The translations under genes and the position numbers were made by a program. Shown in pieces: positions 1 to 8,739 of a DNA stretch of 32,430 nucleotides. The DNA lies in assembly GCF_001814775.1 (NCBI RefSeq), contig NZ_KV817803.1, forward strand, positions 1 through 32,430. Direction: 5' to 3'. The notes under the pieces are model-generated. The model was not told the DNA's origin, searched no databases, and was given only the letters and a program-made list of their open reading frames with translations. Source of the DNA: Streptococcus sp. HMSC067H01 (lineage in GTDB: Bacteria; Bacillota; Bacilli; Lactobacillales; Streptococcaceae). Numbering within the stretch: position 1 is the stretch's first letter; each line of letters opens with the position of its first letter.

Positions 1-31
1 TTTTTTTTTTATTCAAAATCCAGTCAAATTA

Positions 32-61
32 TTGGAAAACTCTGAACATTTAATGTAGAAT
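32..61 (+). promoter_or_regulatory. Putative tpx promoter
   Basis: A TTGGAA box (32-37) lies 18 nt upstream of TAGAAT (56-61), a reasonable sigma-A promoter ending about 25 nt before the tpx start. It follows a run of ten T at 1-10, which is probably the tail of a terminator for a gene left of the window (psaA would be expected in this group, but is not visible). The ribosome binding site TGGAG at 76-80 sits 6 nt before ATG. Confidence 0.5.
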
Positions 62-86
62 GAAAGAAAAAAGATTGGAGTAGCTT

Positions 87-581
87 ATGACTACATTCCT
101 TGGAAACCCTGTTACTTTTACGGGAAAACAACTACAAGTGGGCGACAAGGCACTTGATTTCTCTCTCACAACGACTGACCTCTCTAAAAAAACACTGGCT
201 GACTTTGAAGGCAAGAAAAAAATCTTGAGTGTCATCCCTTCTATCGATACAGGCATCTGCTCGCTACAGACTCGTCGCTTTAACCAAGAATTAGCTAGCT
301 TAGACAACACTGTTGTCTTAACGGTGTCTATGGACCTCCCCTTCGCTCAAAAACGCTGGTGTGGTGCTGAAGGAATTGAGAATGCCATCATGCTCTCAGA
401 CTACTTCGACCACTCCTTTGGACGCGATTATGCCCTCTTAATCAATGAATGGCATCTGCTTGCTCGAGCCGTTTTTGTTCTCGATGCTGACAATATTATC
501 CGTTATGTTGAGTATGTGGACAATATCAACAGCGAGCCAAACTTTGAAGCAGCCATTGAAGCAGCAAAGTCGCTTGACTAA
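87..581 (+). CDS. tpx: Thiol peroxidase Tpx (PsaD)
   Basis: This 164-residue protein is an atypical 2-Cys peroxiredoxin of the Tpx family, which reduces hydrogen peroxide and alkyl hydroperoxides in the cytoplasm using thioredoxin. The peroxidatic cysteine is C58 in the motif PSIDTGICS and the resolving cysteine is C92 in KRWCGAEG, the 34-residue spacing typical of Tpx. Length is the usual 164-168 aa. In mitis-group streptococci this gene normally follows the psaBCA manganese transporter, which would lie just left of the window. Here it is followed by the Mn regulator psaR, the arrangement known from S. gordonii (sca-tpx-scaR) rather than S. pneumoniae, where psaR is elsewhere. It has its own promoter and a strong terminator. 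Confidence 0.95.
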   Translation: MTTFLGNPVTFTGKQLQVGDKALDFSLTTTDLSKKTLADFEGKKKILSVIPSIDTGICSLQTRRFNQELASLDNTVVLTVSMDLPFAQKRWCGAEGIENAIMLSDYFDHSFGRDYALLINEWHLLARAVFVLDADNIIRYVEYVDNINSEPNFEAAIEAAKSLD

Positions 582-607
582 AAGAAAGCCCACTTGTAAC
601 AAGACAG

Positions 608-633
608 AAAGCTAGAGAAATCTAGCTTTTTTT
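608..633 (+). terminator. Rho-independent terminator of tpx
   Basis: Stem GCTAGA (611-616), loop GAAA, stem TCTAGC (621-626), extended by flanking AAA/TTT and followed by a T run to 633. It lies about 30 nt past the tpx stop and separates tpx from psaR. Confidence 0.85.
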
Positions 634-641
634 GGTATACT
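633..641 (+). promoter_or_regulatory. Extended -10 promoter of psaR
   Basis: TGGTATACT (633-641) matches the extended -10 consensus TGnTATAAT and begins inside the T tail of the tpx terminator. No good -35 is visible. Transcription would begin near 648, which rules out an in-frame ATG at 644 as the start of psaR and supports ATG at 671. Confidence 0.55.
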
Positions 642-670
642 AGATGGAGATAATAAACAAGGAAATGCGA

Positions 671-1321
671 ATGACACCAAATAAAGAAGATTACTTAAAA
701 TGTATTTATGAGATTGGCATGGAAGTTCCTAAGATTACCAACAAGGAAATCGCTGCTCGGATGCAGGTATCACCTCCTGCGGTAACTGAGATGATCAAGC
801 GCATGCAATCCGAAAATCTTATATTAAAGAATAAAGAAAATGGCTATATACTAACGGATATTGGCTTAAAGCTGGTCTCTGAGCTTTATCGCAAGCATCG
901 ACTGATAGAGGTCTTTCTAGTTCACCATCTAGACTATACCAGCAATCAGATTCACGATGAAGCTGAGGTATTAGAGCATACAGTTTCAGACCTTTTTGTG
1001 GAGAGACTGGAGAGTATGTTAGGCTTTCCAAAGACCTGTCCCCATGGAGGAACCATTCCTGCTAAGGGTGAGCTTCTAGTTGAAGTTAATAACCTGCCAC
1101 TTTCTGATATCAAAGAAGTAGGAAACTACCTTCTGACAAGAGTTCATGACAGCTTTGAAATCCTCCAAAATTTGGATAAACATGCTATCCATATTGGAGA
1201 CCAACTCCAAGTCAAGCAGTTCGATGGCTTCTCTAATACCTTTACCCTGATTCACAACAATGAAGAACTTCAAGTCAGCCTCGAAATCGCTAAACAACTC
1301 TATGTTGAAAAAATGAACTAA
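671..1321 (+). CDS. psaR: Mn-dependent DtxR/MntR-family repressor PsaR (ScaR)
   Basis: This 216-residue metalloregulator of the DtxR/MntR family represses manganese uptake (psa/sca operon) when Mn(II) is bound. It has an N-terminal winged HTH (about residues 24-50, recognition segment SPPAVTEMIKRM), a dimerisation/metal domain and a C-terminal FeoA/SH3-like domain. Numbered from the ATG at 671, the known ScaR metal ligands fall exactly in place: E80, C123, H125 and D160 (primary site) and D7, E99, E102 and H103 (secondary site). This strongly supports that start over an in-frame ATG at 644, as does AAGGAA at 659-664, 6 nt upstream. The gene is monocistronic between two terminators. Confidence 0.93.
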   Translation: MTPNKEDYLKCIYEIGMEVPKITNKEIAARMQVSPPAVTEMIKRMQSENLILKNKENGYILTDIGLKLVSELYRKHRLIEVFLVHHLDYTSNQIHDEAEVLEHTVSDLFVERLESMLGFPKTCPHGGTIPAKGELLVEVNNLPLSDIKEVGNYLLTRVHDSFEILQNLDKHAIHIGDQLQVKQFDGFSNTFTLIHNNEELQVSLEIAKQLYVEKMN

Positions 1322-1334
1322 AGTCTTTATCAGC

Positions 1335-1364
1335 AAAAAACCAAGCTAGCGGGCTTGGTTTTTC
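1335..1364. terminator. Bidirectional terminator between psaR and dtd
   Basis: AACCAAGC (1339-1346) pairs with GCTTGGTT (1353-1360) around a TAGCGG loop. It has A6 on the left and T5 on the right, so it can serve psaR on + and dtd on -. It abuts the dtd stop codon at 1365. Confidence 0.85.
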
Positions 1365-1808
1365 TTATCTATTTTTGGTGTCAAGAATGATTGTTACCGG
1401 TCCATCATTGACCAGTTCCACCTGCATATCTGCTCCGAAAATACCTGTTTTCACAGGAACTTCCTTGGCTAGTTCTCGGTTAAAATCTTGATAGAAAGCC
1501 TCTGCAACATCAGGCTTAGCAGCACCTGTAAAAGCTGGGCGATTCCCTTTTTTAGTATCTGCAAAAAGAGTGAATTGAGAGATGGAAAGTATTTCTCCTT
1601 GGATATCCTTGACTGATAAATTCATCTTGCCTTCGGTATCTGAAAAGATACGCATATTGACAAGTTTTCTCACTGCATAATCCAAATCTTCTTTTTGATC
1701 CTCAGGGCCAACACCAACTAGGAGTAATAATCCCTGCTGGATTTGTCCATATACCTGACCTTCAATGCTAACTTGGGCTTTTTTGACCCTCTGAATAATG
1801 ATTTTCAT
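1365..1808 (-). CDS. dtd: D-aminoacyl-tRNA deacylase (Dtd)
   Basis: This 147-residue protein hydrolyses D-aminoacyl-tRNAs (for example D-Tyr-tRNA) and so keeps D-amino acids out of translation. The N-terminus [17 protein letters not shown], the active-site motif [11 protein letters not shown] (SQxT, about residues 77-80) and the C-terminal [11 protein letters not shown] (GP motif) are the DTD family signatures. Length is normal. It lies 29 nt downstream of rel with RBS GAAAGG before ATG, so the two form a rel-dtd operon, a very common pairing in Firmicutes. Confidence 0.95.
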   Translation of the reverse strand: MKIIIQRVKKAQVSIEGQVYGQIQQGLLLLVGVGPEDQKEDLDYAVRKLVNMRIFSDTEGKMNLSVKDIQGEILSISQFTLFADTKKGNRPAFTGAAKPDVAEAFYQDFNRELAKEVPVKTGIFGADMQVELVNDGPVTIILDTKNR

Positions 1809-1837
1809 AATAGCCTTTCTAGATCTATCGCCCCAAC

Positions 1838-4054
1838 TTAACCATTGGTCCGTTTAACAGAGTAGACTTCTGGTACGCTCTTAATCTTATCAACTACCGT
1901 TGTCAGAGTTGAAAGGTTAGAAATCCCAAATGAAACGTGAATATTCGCAAATTTCATATCTTTGGTAGGCTGGGCATTGACCGTTGAGATGTTTTTAGTT
2001 GTATTTGACAAGACCTGTAAAACATCGTTCAAGAGTCCAGTACGATTGAGACCGTAAATATCGATATGAGCGATATATTCCTTGCTTGAGAATTGATCTT
2101 CCCACTCAACATCTAATAGACGTTGCTCGTAGTTTTCCTGCGAACGAAGATTCATACAGTCAACACGGTGGATAGCAACACCACGACCTTTAGTAATGTA
2201 GCCGACGATATCATCACCTGGAACAGGGTTACAACATTTGGCAATCCGCACCAAGAGACCAGAGGCTCCCTCGATGACAACACCACCCTCATGCTTCACC
2301 TTGAGGGTTTCCTTGTTTTCAACCTTGACTTCGCCACCCTTGACCAACTCTTCAGCTTCTGCCCTGGCCTTGGCGCGTTCTTCCTCACGGCGCTCTTTTT
2401 CAGTTAAACGGTTAAAGACTGTGATGGCTCCAATTTCCCCAAAACCAATAGCCGCAAAGAGAGCTTCCTCAGTCTTGTAGCTAGTTTTTTGGAGGACTTC
2501 ATCCATATGACGCTTGTCCATGAATTTATTAGCCACATAGCCATTCTCCTGGAATTGACTCATCAGCATTTCACGGCCCTTATTGATGGACAATTCTTTG
2601 TCTTGGTTCTTAAAGAACTGACGAATCTTGTTCCGAGCTTTGCTGGTCTTGACCATGGTAAGCCAGTCACGACTTGGCCCAAAGGAATTTGGATTGGTGA
2701 TGATTTCAACCTGGTCACCCGTCTTTAGTTTGGTAGTCAAGGGAACCATACGACCATTAACCTTGGCACCAGTTGCTTTTTCACCGATTTTGGTATGAAT
2801 CTCATAGGCAAAGTCAATCGGTCCAGAATCCTTTGGAAGAGAGCGAACGGCTCCGTCTGGAGTAAAGACGTAGATTTCTTCTGCTAGGTAATTCTCTTTA
2901 ACCGTCTCTACGAAATCCTTAGCATCATCGGACTGGTCTTGAAGCTCCATCATCTCCTTGATCCAGTTCATACCGATAGCAGATTCTTTGCCATTAACCT
3001 GCCCCTTAATACCTTTTTTATAGGCCCAGTGAGCAGCAACCCCGTACTCAGCAACCTCATGCATTTCCTTGGTTCGAATCTGGAATTCAATAGGTCCCTT
3101 TGGTCCATAAACAGTTGTATGGATGGACTGGTAACCATTGGCCTTACGGTTGGCAATGTAGTCCTTAAAGCGTCCAGGCATTGGTTTCCAAAGCTCATGG
3201 ACATATCCCAACATAGCATAGACATCACTCTGAGTGTCTAGGATACAACGAATGGCAATCAGGTCGTAGATCTCTTCAAAGCGTTTCTTCTTGTCCTGCA
3301 TCTTACGATAAATCGAATAGATATGCTTGGGACGACCATAGATTTTTCCTGTAAGGTGGCGTTCTGATGAATATTCCTCAAGTTTTGTCACAACCTCATC
3401 TACCAAGGCTTCACGTTCTTGACGTTTTTCCTTCATCATGTGACTAATCTTGTAAAACTCAGTCGGATTTAGATAACGGAAGGATAGGTCTTCTAGTTCC
3501 CACTTAACACTTGAAATCCCCAAACGATGGGCAAGCGGAGCATAGATTTCCATGGTTTCTCTGGAGATTCGTTCCTGCTTATCTTTACGAAGGTGATTAA
3601 GGGTTCTCATGTTATGCAATCGGTCAGACAGTTTGACCAAGATAACACGGATATCCTCTGACATAGCCATGAGCATCTTGCGGTGGTTTTCAGCCAGCTG
3701 CTCCTCGATAGACTTGTACTCAACCTTTCCTAATTTGGTAACCCCATCCACGATAATGCGAACATCGTGACCAAACTCTCTCTCTAAATCATCCAAGGTC
3801 GTTTCCGTATCTTCAACCACGTCATGCAAAAAACCACAGGCAACAGTGACAGCGTCTAGCTTGAGCTTAGCCAAGATACCTGCTACCTGAATAGGGTGGA
3901 TAATGTAGGGTTCGCCAGATTTACGATATTGACCACTATGGCATTCTACAGCGTAAACCAAGGCTTTATGTACAAAAGCCACATCTTCTTTCGATAAATA
4001 TTTCTGTGTTAAAGCGACGACTTCATCGCCTGAATAAATTACTTCTTTGGGCAT
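1838..4054 (-). CDS. relA: Bifunctional (p)ppGpp synthetase/hydrolase Rel
   Basis: This 738-residue long RSH enzyme makes and degrades (p)ppGpp on the ribosome during the stringent response. Domain order: HD hydrolase (HD dyad at H77-D78, FLHDVVEDT), synthetase (RFKDYI at 295-300 and GYQSIHT at 307-313, the GTP/ATP binding motifs), TGS (about 390-450, starting [10 protein letters not shown]), a zinc-finger/helical region ([10 protein letters not shown]) and a C-terminal ACT domain (last 75 residues). Both catalytic halves keep their key motifs, so the protein should be bifunctional. GGAG lies 7 nt before the ATG. The gene has its own promoter and heads the rel-dtd operon. The symbol rel would be equally correct. 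Confidence 0.96.
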   Translation of the reverse strand: MPKEVIYSGDEVVALTQKYLSKEDVAFVHKALVYAVECHSGQYRKSGEPYIIHPIQVAGILAKLKLDAVTVACGFLHDVVEDTETTLDDLEREFGHDVRIIVDGVTKLGKVEYKSIEEQLAENHRKMLMAMSEDIRVILVKLSDRLHNMRTLNHLRKDKQERISRETMEIYAPLAHRLGISSVKWELEDLSFRYLNPTEFYKISHMMKEKRQEREALVDEVVTKLEEYSSERHLTGKIYGRPKHIYSIYRKMQDKKKRFEEIYDLIAIRCILDTQSDVYAMLGYVHELWKPMPGRFKDYIANRKANGYQSIHTTVYGPKGPIEFQIRTKEMHEVAEYGVAAHWAYKKGIKGQVNGKESAIGMNWIKEMMELQDQSDDAKDFVETVKENYLAEEIYVFTPDGAVRSLPKDSGPIDFAYEIHTKIGEKATGAKVNGRMVPLTTKLKTGDQVEIITNPNSFGPSRDWLTMVKTSKARNKIRQFFKNQDKELSINKGREMLMSQFQENGYVANKFMDKRHMDEVLQKTSYKTEEALFAAIGFGEIGAITVFNRLTEKERREEERAKARAEAEELVKGGEVKVENKETLKVKHEGGVVIEGASGLLVRIAKCCNPVPGDDIVGYITKGRGVAIHRVDCMNLRSQENYEQRLLDVEWEDQFSSKEYIAHIDIYGLNRTGLLNDVLQVLSNTTKNISTVNAQPTKDMKFANIHVSFGISNLSTLTTVVDKIKSVPEVYSVKRTNG

Positions 4055-4078
4055 GCATACTCTCCAGTTCTTCCTACC

Positions 4079-4107
4079 ATTTTAACACTTTTTTGACAAT
4101 ATGAAAA
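4079..4107 (-). promoter_or_regulatory. Putative rel promoter
   Basis: On the - strand a TTTTCA box (4107-4102) lies 17 nt from TAAAAT (4084-4079), preceded by TGT to give an extended -10. It ends 24 nt before the rel start codon, giving a very short leader. Confidence 0.5.
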
Positions 4108-4146
4108 CTAGAAAAGCCTCTTCTGTAAGAGTTTGCTTATCTTAGC

Positions 4147-4179
4147 AAAAAAGCACTACTAGAAAACTCTAGCAGTGCT
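4147..4179 (-). terminator. Terminator of msmK
   Basis: Inverted repeat AGCACTACTAGA (4152-4163) and TCTAGCAGTGCT (4168-4179) with one G/A mismatch and an AAAC loop. On the - strand it is followed by T5 (4151-4147), 20 nt beyond the msmK stop. Confidence 0.85.
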
Positions 4180-4198
4180 AACACATTTAAAATCTATC

Positions 4199-5329
4199 TT
4201 AATAAACTGTTCTTTCAGTTTCTACGTCGAAGAAGTGAGCTTTGTTCAAGTCAAATCCAAGTTCAACTGTTGCACCAGCTTGCAAGTAGTCACGAGCGTC
4301 AACTTTTGCAACGAACTCATCTTTACCAACTTGGCAGTATAGGTGAGATTCTGAACCAAGCAATTCTGATACAGAGATAGTTGCTTTCACAACTGATTCT
4401 GGGAATGTTTCAAGGAAAGCAGGCTCAGCGTTCACGTCTTCTGGACGGATACCGAAGATCAATTCTTTACCTTCGTAGCCTTTTTCACGAAGAACTTTCA
4501 AAGCACCTTCTGGAACTTTCAAGTTAAAGCCGTCAGCAACGATGTGGTCACCGTTCAATTTAACGTTGATAAAGTTCATAGCTGGGCTTCCGATAAATCC
4601 TGCTACGAATTTGTTAACTGGGTTTTTGTAAACTTCTTGAGGAGTACCGATTTGTTCAACACGTCCGATAGTACCTGTTCCAGCAGGGTTCTTAGTTGCT
4701 GACATGATAACGATACGGTCTGCAAGCGTCATCGCTTCTGTTTGGTCGTGAGTTACGTAGATAGTTGTAGCTCCGATACGACGGTGGATTTTAGCGATTT
4801 CAGCACGCATTGATACACGAAGTTTGGCATCCAAGTTTGACAAAGGCTCGTCCATCAAGAATACTTTTGCGTCACGGACGATCGCACGACCCATGGCAAC
4901 ACGTTGACGTTGACCACCAGAAAGGTCAGCAGGTTTGCGTTCCAAGAATTCTTTCAATCCAAGGATTTCAGCTGCTTCTTGTACACGTTTGTCGATGTCT
5001 TCCTTGCTGTATTTACGCAATTTCAAACCGAAAGCCATATTATCGTATACAGTCATGTGTGGATAAAGAGCGTAGTTTTGGAATACCATGGCGATATCAC
5101 GGTCTTTTGGAGCTACGTCGTTGACTACCACGCCATCGATAGATGCAGTACCTTCTGTGATGTCTTCAAGACCGGCAATCATACGGAGGGTAGTTGATTT
5201 ACCACATCCTGAAGGTCCTACGAAAACGATAAACTCTTTGTCTTTGATGTTCAAGTTGAAGTCTTCAACTGAATAGTGTTCGCTGTTTGGATATTTTTTG
5301 TAAATATTTTTAAGATTTAATTCTACCAT
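4199..5329 (-). CDS. msmK: Sugar ABC transporter ATP-binding protein MsmK
   Basis: This 376-residue ATPase belongs to the MalK/UgpC/MsmK (CUT1) family. In streptococci MsmK is a shared ATPase that energises several carbohydrate importers (raffinose/multiple-sugar, maltodextrin and others) encoded elsewhere. It has Walker A GPSGCGKST (38-46), Q-loop QNYALYPHMT, signature LSGGQRQR (136-143), Walker B FLMDEP, H-loop THDQTEA and a C-terminal OB-fold/TOBE regulatory region (about 235-376). Length matches the family. RBS AAGGAG lies before the ATG. No substrate-binding protein or permease genes are nearby, consistent with an orphan shared ATPase. A cre-like operator adjoins the -10, so control by CcpA is inferred. 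Confidence 0.93.
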   Translation of the reverse strand: MVELNLKNIYKKYPNSEHYSVEDFNLNIKDKEFIVFVGPSGCGKSTTLRMIAGLEDITEGTASIDGVVVNDVAPKDRDIAMVFQNYALYPHMTVYDNMAFGLKLRKYSKEDIDKRVQEAAEILGLKEFLERKPADLSGGQRQRVAMGRAIVRDAKVFLMDEPLSNLDAKLRVSMRAEIAKIHRRIGATTIYVTHDQTEAMTLADRIVIMSATKNPAGTGTIGRVEQIGTPQEVYKNPVNKFVAGFIGSPAMNFINVKLNGDHIVADGFNLKVPEGALKVLREKGYEGKELIFGIRPEDVNAEPAFLETFPESVVKATISVSELLGSESHLYCQVGKDEFVAKVDARDYLQAGATVELGFDLNKAHFFDVETERTVY

Positions 5330-5362
5330 TGTGGAGAACTCCTTTTGTCATTTGATAGTTTT

Positions 5363-5390
5363 ATTATAGATGAAAACGCTTAACTAATCT
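5363..5390 (-). promoter_or_regulatory. msmK promoter with cre-like CcpA site
   Basis: The - strand -10 is a perfect TATAAT (5368-5363). Immediately upstream, 5371-5384 reads TGAAAACGCTTAAC on the + strand, matching the cre consensus TGWAANCGNTNWCA at 12 of 14 positions, only the last two differing. A weak TAGATT lies at -35 spacing (17 nt). A cre between -35 and -10 would block RNA polymerase, so glucose repression of msmK through CcpA is the likely control. Confidence 0.6.
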
Positions 5391-5403
5391 ATGGCAAGGT
5401 GAC

Positions 5404-5444
5404 CAAAAAAATAAAAAAGTTCTGTGCAACTTGCACAAAACTTT
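5404..5444 (-). terminator. Terminator of the pnp-to-PucR-like gene cluster
   Basis: TGTGC (5423-5427) and GCACA (5433-5437) form the inner stem, extended by AAAGTT/AACTTT (5416-5421 and 5439-5444). The - strand continues with T6 and A/T-rich sequence down to 5404. It overlaps the stop codon of the upstream gene and lies about 20 nt above the msmK promoter. Confidence 0.75.
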
Positions 5445-6312
5445 AGATTATATCTGGTAATATCAGTTGATAACAGAGGGTCAAATCTGTCAAATCTTTT
5501 AATTCTAAGCCTGTCAGTTCAGCCCATTTATCAATCTTGTATTGGAGAGAATTACGGTGCAAATACAACTGCTGGGCTGTTTTTGTCAGAACCGCACTAT
5601 TGTCCCAAAGAGACAAAATAATTTCCTGAATCTGATCTTGATCTAGAATCTGCTGGCGAAGAAAATCCTTTATAATTCTAAGATCAACCTGTCTTTCTCC
5701 CAAACTCCAAAGATAAAGTTGAGAAAAAGTATGAACTCCTTGATGACCTTGACGCCACCAAGTCTTAAAGAGCTCACGCTCTGCCTTAATCAAGCTCGCT
5801 AAGTTTTGCTGGGCATTCTGAGCCCAGACCTGACCAAGCATGATCGACAGACGAACTCCAAAGTCATACTCTACCGCTTCGATAGTGTCTGTTAGGATAG
5901 AACGAACTGAAGAGTACTTGTCCTGTTGAAGAACAAAAATGTAATCCTGGGCTCCTACCTGAATCATAGTCAAGTAATTTGGAAACAGGGTTCGCATCAT
6001 GTCTAACCAAGAAGATAGATTCTCCTGTTGGAAATAAGACAGGTGGCAATATACAAGCTGTATTTTTTTGAAAGTTTGAGGTGCTTGACCCTTGCCCTCA
6101 ATCAAATGGCTATACCAAGGATTGAGCGAGACAGCTTGTTCCTGCTGGTTTAAGAGAGAAACCAATTGTTTTTCACGCTCACTCAGACTAGCTTCCTCCA
6201 GCAAAAGCCACTGATTATTTGACAAAGATAGGCAAAGATACCCTTCTTTATCTACTGGTTGATCTAAGATTTTACCATCTGGAAACCAATCTAGTAGTTC
6301 CTTTGCAATCAT
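5443..6312 (-). CDS. PucR/CdaR-type helix-turn-helix regulator
   Basis: The 289-residue protein has a clear C-terminal PucR-type HTH (about 229-285): an AQQLYLHRNSLQYKIDK motif, matching the A..L..HRNTL.YR..KI pattern of PucR/CdaR proteins, followed by LTDLTLCYQLIL. The first 220 residues are not recognisable by eye; they lack an obvious sugar-diacid-binding domain, and a GGDEF-like middle domain as in CdaR cannot be confirmed. The effector is unknown. RBS GGAGGG precedes the ATG and only 3 nt separate it from mrnC, so it is co-transcribed with cysS-mrnC. A role in regulating that cluster or the adjacent msmK is possible but unsupported by sequence. Confidence 0.75.
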   Translation of the reverse strand: MIAKELLDWFPDGKILDQPVDKEGYLCLSLSNNQWLLLEEASLSEREKQLVSLLNQQEQAVSLNPWYSHLIEGKGQAPQTFKKIQLVYCHLSYFQQENLSSWLDMMRTLFPNYLTMIQVGAQDYIFVLQQDKYSSVRSILTDTIEAVEYDFGVRLSIMLGQVWAQNAQQNLASLIKAERELFKTWWRQGHQGVHTFSQLYLWSLGERQVDLRIIKDFLRQQILDQDQIQEIILSLWDNSAVLTKTAQQLYLHRNSLQYKIDKWAELTGLELKDLTDLTLCYQLILPDII

Positions 6313-6315
6313 GTC

Positions 6316-6702
6316 CTAGCCCTCCACTTTTTGGATGCACCACGAAATCAAGGTTTCGAGGCGCTCCACATTTCCTGTCATATGAAGATAGCCCATGACC
6401 GCTTCAAAACCCGTGGACATACGGTAGGTTACCACATCCGCATTTTTAGCCTTTGTGTGACTATTGGTGTTACGGCCCCGTTTGTAGATTTCTTCTTCTT
6501 TTTCCGTTAAGACTTCTTCTTCTAACATAAGAGAAATCAAGCGTGCCTGAGCCTTGGCCGACACATACTTGGTTGCCTCTTGGTGAAGTTTATTGGGTTT
6601 GGTCATGCCTTTGAGAATGAGATGGCGACGAATATACATAGAGTAAACCGCATCTCCTTCAAAGGCTAGAGCAATCCCGTTAATAAGATTGACATCAATC
6701 AC
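6316..6702 (-). CDS. mrnC: Mini-ribonuclease III (MrnC)
   Basis: This 128-residue protein is an RNase III catalytic domain without a dsRNA-binding domain. In Bacillus, Mini-III matures 23S rRNA ends. The motif [18 protein letters not shown] carries the catalytic-core E/D cluster, and the later ERGRN-like element reads [14 protein letters not shown]. The start is GTG at 6702, with GAGG 7 nt upstream, giving [17 protein letters not shown]. It overlaps the end of cysS by 8 nt; cysS-mrnC is a conserved pair in Firmicutes. Confidence 0.93.
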   Translation of the reverse strand: MIDVNLINGIALAFEGDAVYSMYIRRHLILKGMTKPNKLHQEATKYVSAKAQARLISLMLEEEVLTEKEEEIYKRGRNTNSHTKAKNADVVTYRMSTGFEAVMGYLHMTGNVERLETLISWCIQKVEG

Positions 6703-8038
6703 GTGTCCACCTCACTCCATCCTTGGTATCAAGCAATTTAATCCCTTGTGCAGCTAGTTGGTCACGGATCTGGTCTGCTGTTGCAAAGTCACGATTAGCA
6801 CGCGCTTCTTGACGTTTTTGGATTAAGGCTTCAATCTCTTCATCCAAAACTTCCTCGACAAAGGCAATACCAAAGACTTCCAACATGGCCGCAAGAGCTT
6901 CCTTGACAGCTGTATCATAGTTTCCTGAGTTGATCCACTTGGCCATTTCAAAGACAACTGTGATTCCATTAGCTGTATTGAAATCCTCATCCATGGCAGC
7001 CACAAACTTGTCTTTGAAAGCTTGAAGTTCTTTCACATCTACAGTTCCAGTAAATGGTTGTTCATAAGTGTTCTTCAGATACTTGAGATTGGTCTCAGCA
7101 TCACGCACTGCTTTTTCCGTAAAATTGATAGGCTTACGGTAGTGCTGAGTCGCAAAGAAGAAACGCAATACTTGACCGTCGATCGTTTCGAGGGCATCGT
7201 GTACCGTAATGAAGTTACCCAAAGACTTAGACATCTTGACATTGTCGATATTGACAAAACCATTGTGCATCCAGTAGTTGGCAAAGGTCTTGCCTGTTTT
7301 AGCTTCAGACTGGGCAATTTCGTTGGTATGGTGAGGAAACTCAAGGTCAGCTCCACCACCGTGAATATCGATGGTATCACCCAAAATCTCCGTTGACATG
7401 ACCGAACATTCGATATGCCAGCCTGGACGTCCAGGTCCCCAAGGACTGTCCCAAGAAATCTCACCTGGTTTAGCAGATTTCCAAAGAGCAAAGTCTACAG
7501 GATTTTCCTTACGAGCCGTTTCTTCATCGGTACGACCTGAAGCACCTAGTTCCAAGTCTTCTAGTGTTTTATTAGCTAACTTAGCATAGTTATGAGATTT
7601 TTCCACACGGAAATAGACATCTCCTTGACTCTCATATGCATAGCCTTTTTCAATCAAATCAGCAACAAAACGAATAATATCATCCATAAACTCGACTACA
7701 CGAGGATGACGAGTCGCAGGTTTCACCCCCAAAGCCGTCACGTCCTCACGAAAGGCAGCAATGTACTTGTCCGCTACTTCTTGAGGTGTGATGCCTTCTT
7801 CCTTGGCTCGGTTGATAATCTTGTCATCTACATCGGTAAAGTTGGAAATGTAGGCAACCTCATAACCACGGTACTCAAAGTAGCGACGAATGGTATCGAA
7901 GGCTACTGTCGAGCGAGCATTCCCTACGTGAATGTAGTTGTAAACCGTTGGCCCACAGACATACATCTTGACCGTCTTTTCGGTAATAGGTACAAATTTC
8001 CGCAAGCTGCGGGTCATGGTGTCGTAAATATTAATCAT
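6695..8038 (-). CDS. cysS: Cysteinyl-tRNA synthetase
   Basis: This 447-residue class I synthetase attaches cysteine to tRNA-Cys in the cytoplasm. It has the zinc-ligand cysteine C28 in CGPTVYNY, the HIGH-type motif HVGN (37-40), GWHIECSVM (further Zn ligands) and [13 protein letters not shown] nine nt further upstream is in frame, but the ATG at 8038 fits better: GGGAG lies 8 nt before it, it gives the family N-terminus [10 protein letters not shown], and it forms a classic ATGA overlap with the stop of the preceding gene. No T-box leader was found upstream, so control is probably at the operon level. Confidence 0.96.
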   Translation of the reverse strand: MINIYDTMTRSLRKFVPITEKTVKMYVCGPTVYNYIHVGNARSTVAFDTIRRYFEYRGYEVAYISNFTDVDDKIINRAKEEGITPQEVADKYIAAFREDVTALGVKPATRHPRVVEFMDDIIRFVADLIEKGYAYESQGDVYFRVEKSHNYAKLANKTLEDLELGASGRTDEETARKENPVDFALWKSAKPGEISWDSPWGPGRPGWHIECSVMSTEILGDTIDIHGGGADLEFPHHTNEIAQSEAKTGKTFANYWMHNGFVNIDNVKMSKSLGNFITVHDALETIDGQVLRFFFATQHYRKPINFTEKAVRDAETNLKYLKNTYEQPFTGTVDVKELQAFKDKFVAAMDEDFNTANGITVVFEMAKWINSGNYDTAVKEALAAMLEVFGIAFVEEVLDEEIEALIQKRQEARANRDFATADQIRDQLAAQGIKLLDTKDGVRWTRD

Positions 8039-8577
8039 GCGGTCCACTCCCTTCTCTGTTTCTGACTTTTTCGGCTGAAAACCAGCTCTGCAAAAGGGCC
8101 AAATTGTCTGAGGCTATCCAGTTGGTAAAAGCGCTTCCCTTCCTCTTGGGTAAAGAGGGGAACCCCCTTTCCCAGGATAAGGGGCGCTATCTGAATAATG
8201 AGGTGGTCGAAAAGATCCGCATCCAAGAGCGGTCCTACCAAGGAATTACCACCAATCACAAAGACATTTTTGCCTTTGTCAATCTGGTGAACAAAGTCCA
8301 CCACATCTCCAGCTACTGGCTGGTAATTGCTGACAGGCAGGTGCCTATCATGCGTAAAGACATAGTTTTCCGTAGCTTGATAAAAATTTTCTACATCTTG
8401 CAAATCTTGAATTTCCTCAAAGGTCCGCTTGCCCATGATAGTGATATCCATTTGCCTGTAAAAGTCATCATAGCCTGTATCCTCTACAGAACCAAGCTGA
8501 TGCAACCAGTCTATCCTGTGCTGGCTGTCTGCCAAGTAGCCATCCATGGTGATACAGCCGTAAAAATATACTGCCAT
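8035..8577 (-). CDS. RibD C-terminal/dihydrofolate-reductase-like protein
   Basis: The 180-residue protein has the RibD-C/DHFR-like fold signature: N-terminal [14 protein letters not shown], a central [10 protein letters not shown] (NADPH-binding region) and [20 protein letters not shown] near residue 120, ending in ILGKGVPLF. Family members are NADPH-dependent reductases of unknown substrate (YwjB/YyaP-like). It lacks the length and active-site pattern of true FolA, so it is unlikely to be the essential DHFR. It is joined to cysS by an ATGA overlap, and AAAGGA precedes its ATG. Confidence 0.8.
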   Translation of the reverse strand: MAVYFYGCITMDGYLADSQHRIDWLHQLGSVEDTGYDDFYRQMDITIMGKRTFEEIQDLQDVENFYQATENYVFTHDRHLPVSNYQPVAGDVVDFVHQIDKGKNVFVIGGNSLVGPLLDADLFDHLIIQIAPLILGKGVPLFTQEEGKRFYQLDSLRQFGPFAELVFSRKSQKQRREWTA

Positions 8578-8739
8578 TCTTGTAGTTTCCTTTCTAGTTC
8601 TGCTTCGCCTTCACTTAGCGGGATAGACCCAGATGATTAGACCTAAGCTAATCAAAGTATTCAGCAAAATCCTTGCTGGACAAGAAAAATAAGCCAGACA
8701 ACAGTAATTCCAATTCGTACCTATTAGTAGAGAGTAGTT

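Noticed and set aside
644-670. Upstream in-frame ATG extending psaR by nine codons
   Set aside because: The extended -10 at 633-641 would put the transcription start at about the ATG itself, and the known ScaR metal ligands number correctly only from ATG 671, which has a good RBS.
8578-8739. T-box or other riboswitch leader for cysS in the gap upstream of the reductase gene
   Set aside because: No T-box motif was found. The only stem, GATTAG/CTAATC near 8635-8653, has no T tail and no clear role.
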